Assembly: GCF_004364635.1 (NCBI RefSeq)
Contig: NZ_SOAX01000001.1
Location: 248,001 to 312,000, forward strand
DNA from: Halospina denitrificans
GTDB taxonomy: Bacteria > Pseudomonadota > Gammaproteobacteria > Pseudomonadales > Oleiphilaceae
Length of the DNA stretch: 64,000 bases
Direction: 5' to 3'
The notes beneath the pieces were generated by a model. The model was given only the letters and a program-made list of their open reading frames with translations. It was not told the DNA's origin and did not search any database. The position numbers were made by a program, and so were the translations under genes. Every line of letters starts with the position of its first letter. The stretch's first letter is position 1. Below, one piece after another: positions 60,851 to 64,000 of this stretch.

Positions 60851-61318
60851 CTATGCCGGCCAGGTCAGGCTGCCGGCGATGAACCCGAGCGAGACCACAA
60901 GCCAGGGCCAGATGCGTTTTCCGCGTCGGCGCATGACATCCCCGAGTACCACCATGCCCCAGGTGGTGGCCATGAGCAGGACGGGTCCCCAGACCCCGAG
61001 CGGCGACTGCAGGTCATCAACGGGATGGAACCAGCGTCCCATGTAGGCCGCCAGGGCCCAGGGATAGAAGGTGGTGTCCAGGGTGCTTTTGCGCAGCAGG
61101 TAGCTGAAGGAATTGTTGTCGATGTTGTCGGCGAAGGAGGCAATGGAGGTGAGGATCAGCAGCGTGGCCACAAAAACCAGGGCAAGGATGCCCACCACCC
61201 AGGCGCCCGCCTCTGTCTGGACCCACCGCGGGGCGAACATTGCCAGCAGGATGGCAACAACCAGTGACAGGAACAGGGTGGCGTGAGTCGCAGCCAGGGT
61301 TTTACCGGTGGTGGTCAT
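60851..61318 (-). CDS. Small membrane protein, paralogue pair member 1
   Basis: 155 residues and about four transmembrane helices (LFLSLVVAILLAMFAPRWV, AWVVGILALVFVATLLILTSI). It shares the WFHPVDxL motif and the C-terminal GSLxWP with the next gene. The function is unknown. It starts 18 bases from a TGTACA dyad that could be an operator. It is divergent from no gene; the Sco1-like gene upstream lies on the same strand with a 91-base gap. Confidence 0.65.
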   Translation of the reverse strand: MTTTGKTLAATHATLFLSLVVAILLAMFAPRWVQTEAGAWVVGILALVFVATLLILTSIASFADNIDNNSFSYLLRKSTLDTTFYPWALAAYMGRWFHPVDDLQSPLGVWGPVLLMATTWGMVVLGDVMRRRGKRIWPWLVVSLGFIAGSLTWPA

Positions 61319-61335
61319 GTCGCCTCCCAGCGCGC

Positions 61336-61352
61336 TGTACAATATCTGTACA
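61336..61352. promoter_or_regulatory. TGTACA dyad upstream of the paralogue pair
   Basis: TGTACA (61336-61341), five bases ATATC, TGTACA (61347-61352). Since TGTACA is its own reverse complement, the pair forms both a direct and an inverted repeat. It begins 18 bases upstream of the start of the 60851-61318 gene. The regulator is unknown; a copper- or redox-responsive one is conceivable near sco and ctaG. Confidence 0.45.
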
Positions 61353-61409
61353 TCCGTTAATGACAGACTAGCCGCTGCGCCAGTTGGGAGGCAAGTTACG
61401 ATGATCCCC

Positions 61410-62027
61410 CTAGCCGGTTGTCTCCCGGACGAGGGTGGTCAGGTCCTCACTGATTTCGTCGCGGGAAAGCTGGGATCGCAGTAGCAGTCTCGCCCTGCCC
61501 TCATCATCGAAGACGTAGACCGCGCTGCTGTGGGAGACGTCATAATCGCCGTTCTCGTCCGGTTCGTTGTAACCGAAGGTGGTGCGATAGCGCTTCGCCA
61601 GCTTTCGCAGGGTCTTCTCATCGCCGGTCAGTCCCTTGATGTCGTCACCAAAGAAACCAACGTACTCCCCGAGCTTATCGGGAGTATCGCGTTTGGGATC
61701 CACGCTGACGAAAAGCATTGTGACCTCGTCCTGCAGGGAATCCGGCATCTGGTTGATGGCGCCCTTGAGCCTGGCCATGGTTGTCGGGCAGATATCCGGA
61801 CAATTGGTGAAACCAAAGAACATGACCCGAATGCTCCCTTCCCCCTCTTCCGCCCTGTAGGTCTCACCGCTGGAATCCGTAAGCTCGAACGCGAGTTCCG
61901 GCATCAGGCCGCTGATGTCCTTTCCATTCCAGTCATGGCCGGATGAGCAGCCGGCGAGCAGAGCTGTCAGCAGGAGAGTGGTCAGGAGCCGGCGGGAGCG
62001 CGATGGTGTGGCGTTGCGGACTGTCAT
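61410..62027 (-). CDS. SCO1/SenC family copper chaperone lipoprotein
   Basis: About 205 residues. The signal peptide ends in lipobox LAGC (LLTALLAGCSSG). The thioredoxin-like fold has MFFGFTNCPDICPTTMARL with the copper-binding CxxxC, LFVSVDPKRDTPDKL, and the third ligand His in DVSHSSAVYVFD. It delivers copper to the CuA centre of cytochrome c oxidase. The ATG at 62027 overlaps the ctaG stop by 4 bases, so the two are coupled. Confidence 0.9.
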   Translation of the reverse strand: MTVRNATPSRSRRLLTTLLLTALLAGCSSGHDWNGKDISGLMPELAFELTDSSGETYRAEEGEGSIRVMFFGFTNCPDICPTTMARLKGAINQMPDSLQDEVTMLFVSVDPKRDTPDKLGEYVGFFGDDIKGLTGDEKTLRKLAKRYRTTFGYNEPDENGDYDVSHSSAVYVFDDEGRARLLLRSQLSRDEISEDLTTLVRETTG

Positions 62028-62869
62028 GCGTTCGTGCCCTGTACGTTCAGTTCGGATGAGGGTTTGACGGAACCCCCGTCGTGGAGCAAACGGCCCAGTA
62101 TGATGAGCACCCCAATGCCGCTCATCATGGAGGGCGGAATCCATGTCAGGATGCCGCCGATGAGCTGGTCGGTCTCCGGCGCCATGGGCCAGGCCCGGCC
62201 GCAGACCTCGTACACGTCGTAGACCATGCCCCGGTTGAAGACGATCCAGGCGCCCAGGACCTGCTGGGGAACGATAACCAGGATCAGGAGCAGGATGCGC
62301 ATGCCATAAGACAGGGCCCCCGAGCTGTAGGGGGAGCGCGGGTCGAAGATCAGCCACCAGAAGAGTAATCCATCCAGCAGCATGGACCAGTTCATGACCC
62401 AGTACAGCTGGCGGCTGAGCATGGCATCAAAATGCATGCTGGGCCAGAGCCAGAAATAGATCAGTCCCACGAACAGGAAGGCAGCAATGAAGGGCTGCTG
62501 AAGCACTCGATAGATCCAGCCCAGCGGTGCCAGGTAGGGCGACGCCGCTTGAGGAATTCGGTTCCCCCAATAGCGCAGTATCGGCAGTGGGTTCGAGAGT
62601 GCGATCAGCATCGGGCCCAGATGGTGAAGGACCAGATGCTGGCCGCGGTGCACAAAGAACATGTACTGCGAATAGTAGTCGAACCGCGTATGCATGACCG
62701 CGTAGCAGAGCAGCACTCCCAGCAGGAAGGTTCCAACACGCAGTACGCCGGGTCTCTCCGCAACCGGAAGCGCCCTGAGGCCACGGATATAGAGGACCAG
62801 TACCGCCAGGAAGGCCAGCAGCGTCAGCGGCGAAAAGTCATAGGGAAGCAGGTATTCGAACCAGGACAT
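62024..62869 (-). CDS. CtaG-like cytochrome c oxidase assembly protein (caa3 type)
   Basis: 281 residues, seven or so transmembrane helices. Several His/Met-rich regions are typical of caa3_CtaG: YYSQYMFFVHRGQHLVLHHLGPMLIALS, WLWPSMHFDAMLSR and MLLDGLLFWWLIFDPRSPY. It assists copper insertion during oxidase assembly. It is coupled to the SCO1-like gene. No oxidase structural genes are visible in the window. Confidence 0.88.
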   Translation of the reverse strand: MSWFEYLLPYDFSPLTLLAFLAVLVLYIRGLRALPVAERPGVLRVGTFLLGVLLCYAVMHTRFDYYSQYMFFVHRGQHLVLHHLGPMLIALSNPLPILRYWGNRIPQAASPYLAPLGWIYRVLQQPFIAAFLFVGLIYFWLWPSMHFDAMLSRQLYWVMNWSMLLDGLLFWWLIFDPRSPYSSGALSYGMRILLLILVIVPQQVLGAWIVFNRGMVYDVYEVCGRAWPMAPETDQLIGGILTWIPPSMMSGIGVLIILGRLLHDGGSVKPSSELNVQGTNA

Positions 62870-62946
62870 CGTGGCACCGGGGTGTCAGGAAAAAGCGCCT
62901 GCCAATAATAGCGGAAGGCGACATGACATAAAACCGCAATGGGCGC

Positions 62947-63948
62947 CTAGAGGCGCCAGGTCAGGGAGATGGTTCCGAAGGTAAGGGGGGCCTTGTTGGT
63001 TTTGTTCTGGGAACTGGTTGTCCGGAAGCTCAGGGTTGCCTGGAAACCCGGGGCGTGCCAGCCCGCGCCAATGCCGGCATGGCCGACCAGGGCTTTCTGG
63101 TTGTAGCGATAGTTCTCCGCCTTGTCATCGATGTAGGAATAGGGAATCCACTCCGCCATCACCCCGGCGAAAACCGACCAGCCACTTTCGGAAACATTAA
63201 GAGCGCCCGGCAACCCGATTGATGAGGAAATTCCGGCGTAGTCGGGTATGAAGTTGATGGGCAGGTGGCTTCCCATACGCCAGCTCAGACCGAGGCGGGC
63301 ATCACTCAGGAAGTTGGTGGCACGCAGGCTGGTTACCCAGCCCATATCCTGTTCAAGGTGCTCCGGATCCCCGGAATTGTAGAATCGTCGCGCATGGGTC
63401 GCGCCCACGCCCGCAATGACATCCGTGCCGAGCTGGTTGTCCCAGCCGTTGGGATCGGTACTGCCGGTGATTCGGTGGACCTGTTTCTGGCTCTGTTCCG
63501 CGTAGGATTCCGGGCCAACCACGCCAAGCAGCATTCCATACCCGGTAATCCGGTCCTCGTTCCAGCTCCAGAGGCCGACCCGGCCGGACAGGTACCCCGT
63601 GTAGGGAATGTCATTGAACTGGGGAGCGCGGGCTTCGATGTTCTCGGGTGTGATCATCAGCTGGGTGAGACTTAACACCAGGGCATGCTGACGGCCCTCC
63701 CCGCCGATTCCGGGCAGGGGTAAGAGCTGATCGCGCGCCTTCTTCGCCAGGCAGAACCGGCAGTTGTGATCCTTTTCGGCAGCCGTGGTGAGGTAGGACG
63801 CACGTATCCCATTGGTATAGCCCTTGTCGGAACCGGTCAGAAGATCGTTATCCCAGGCGATACCAAGGGTTCCGGCCGCCGAGGGCGCACTGAACAGTGC
63901 ACAGATCAGGCCGGGAAGGAATGGTATGCTTTTTCTGCGGGGTATCAT
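62947..63948 (-). CDS. lpxR: Lipid A deacylase LpxR family outer-membrane protein
   Basis: 333 residues with a signal peptide (LPGLICALFSAPSAAG). The LpxR N-terminus GTLGIAWDNDLLTGSDKGYTNGIRASY carries the Asn-Asp pair and YTNG region of the active site, and amphipathic strands continue to the last residues (FGTISLTWRL). It removes the 3'-acyloxyacyl chain from lipid A and so alters the outer leaflet. An ATG at 63975 is possible, but 63948 fits a normal signal peptide. The last 25 bases of the window hold nothing else. Confidence 0.88.
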   Translation of the reverse strand: MIPRRKSIPFLPGLICALFSAPSAAGTLGIAWDNDLLTGSDKGYTNGIRASYLTTAAEKDHNCRFCLAKKARDQLLPLPGIGGEGRQHALVLSLTQLMITPENIEARAPQFNDIPYTGYLSGRVGLWSWNEDRITGYGMLLGVVGPESYAEQSQKQVHRITGSTDPNGWDNQLGTDVIAGVGATHARRFYNSGDPEHLEQDMGWVTSLRATNFLSDARLGLSWRMGSHLPINFIPDYAGISSSIGLPGALNVSESGWSVFAGVMAEWIPYSYIDDKAENYRYNQKALVGHAGIGAGWHAPGFQATLSFRTTSSQNKTNKAPLTFGTISLTWRL

Positions 63949-64000
63949 GGAAACAGGGCCTCGGGAAGTCATCACTGCGACGGGTCCGGGCCCTATTCTG

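Overview
The window is a contiguous piece of a chromosome from a GC-rich, aerobic, salt-adapted gammaproteobacterium. The evidence for salt adaptation is an ectoine-type EctA with its dedicated aspartate kinase, a betaine/choline/carnitine-type transporter paired with a universal stress protein, and a stress-type sigma factor. A wax ester synthase, malate:quinone oxidoreductase, LpxR and the cNMP/CBS/DUF294 protein followed by an exonuclease fit the Marinobacter, Halomonas and Halospina neighbourhood, but the genus is an inference. Almost everything is ordinary chromosomal coding sequence on both strands. No rRNA, tRNA, CRISPR array, prophage or canonical insertion sequence was found.

Layout. 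1-8.5 kb: end of a K+/H+ antiporter, a cupin, a COG0523 GTPase, PEBP, a DUF938 methyltransferase, an iron alcohol dehydrogenase with two hot-dog thioesterases, a haloalkane dehalogenase, BluB, DUF2905 and a macrodomain protein. 8.5-12 kb: a minus-strand accessory block with NrtS, a DoxX-like protein, a His-rich protein, a frameshifted Cys-repeat cytochrome c and a solute-binding protein without a normal start codon. 12-19 kb: DUF547, periplasmic glutaredoxin, an ECF sigma factor with two tandem zinc-finger anti-sigma-like proteins, a haloacid dehalogenase, a CMD protein and its divergent TetR regulator with three operators, and a membrane-anchored disulfide reductase. 19-25 kb: nucleoside phosphorylase, wax ester synthase, ectA-ask and a group-2 sigma factor. 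25-31 kb: DUF3429, paired CrcB fluoride channels, Tag, a phosphopantetheinyl transferase, PdxH, ModA, YfbR, an L,D-transpeptidase and MarR. 31-42 kb: extracellular nuclease, GGDEF/EAL protein, DUF4136 lipoprotein, sirtuin, a secreted lipase with a partner protein, and a Fur-box-controlled exbB-exbD-exbD-tonB operon. 42-54 kb: two unknown proteins, DUF294 protein and exonuclease, betaine transporter and Usp, succinate-semialdehyde dehydrogenase, a MATE pump, a small basic protein and a porin. 54-64 kb: GloA, Mqo, a hydrolase pair, Usp and SulP, DUF4124, two paralogous membrane proteins, Sco1 with CtaG, and LpxR.

The most unusual item is a dispersed intergenic element present three times (24722-24857, 50054-50159, 51622-51732). 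It has a conserved core of 53-54 bases containing two small palindromes. The core is enclosed by 26-41 bp inverted arms that are perfectly or almost perfectly self-complementary at each locus but differ completely between loci. Other notable items are three copies of a 16-bp palindrome between a TetR gene and its divergent target, the split ectoine module (ectA and ask without ectB or ectC), and the broken Cys-repeat cytochrome.
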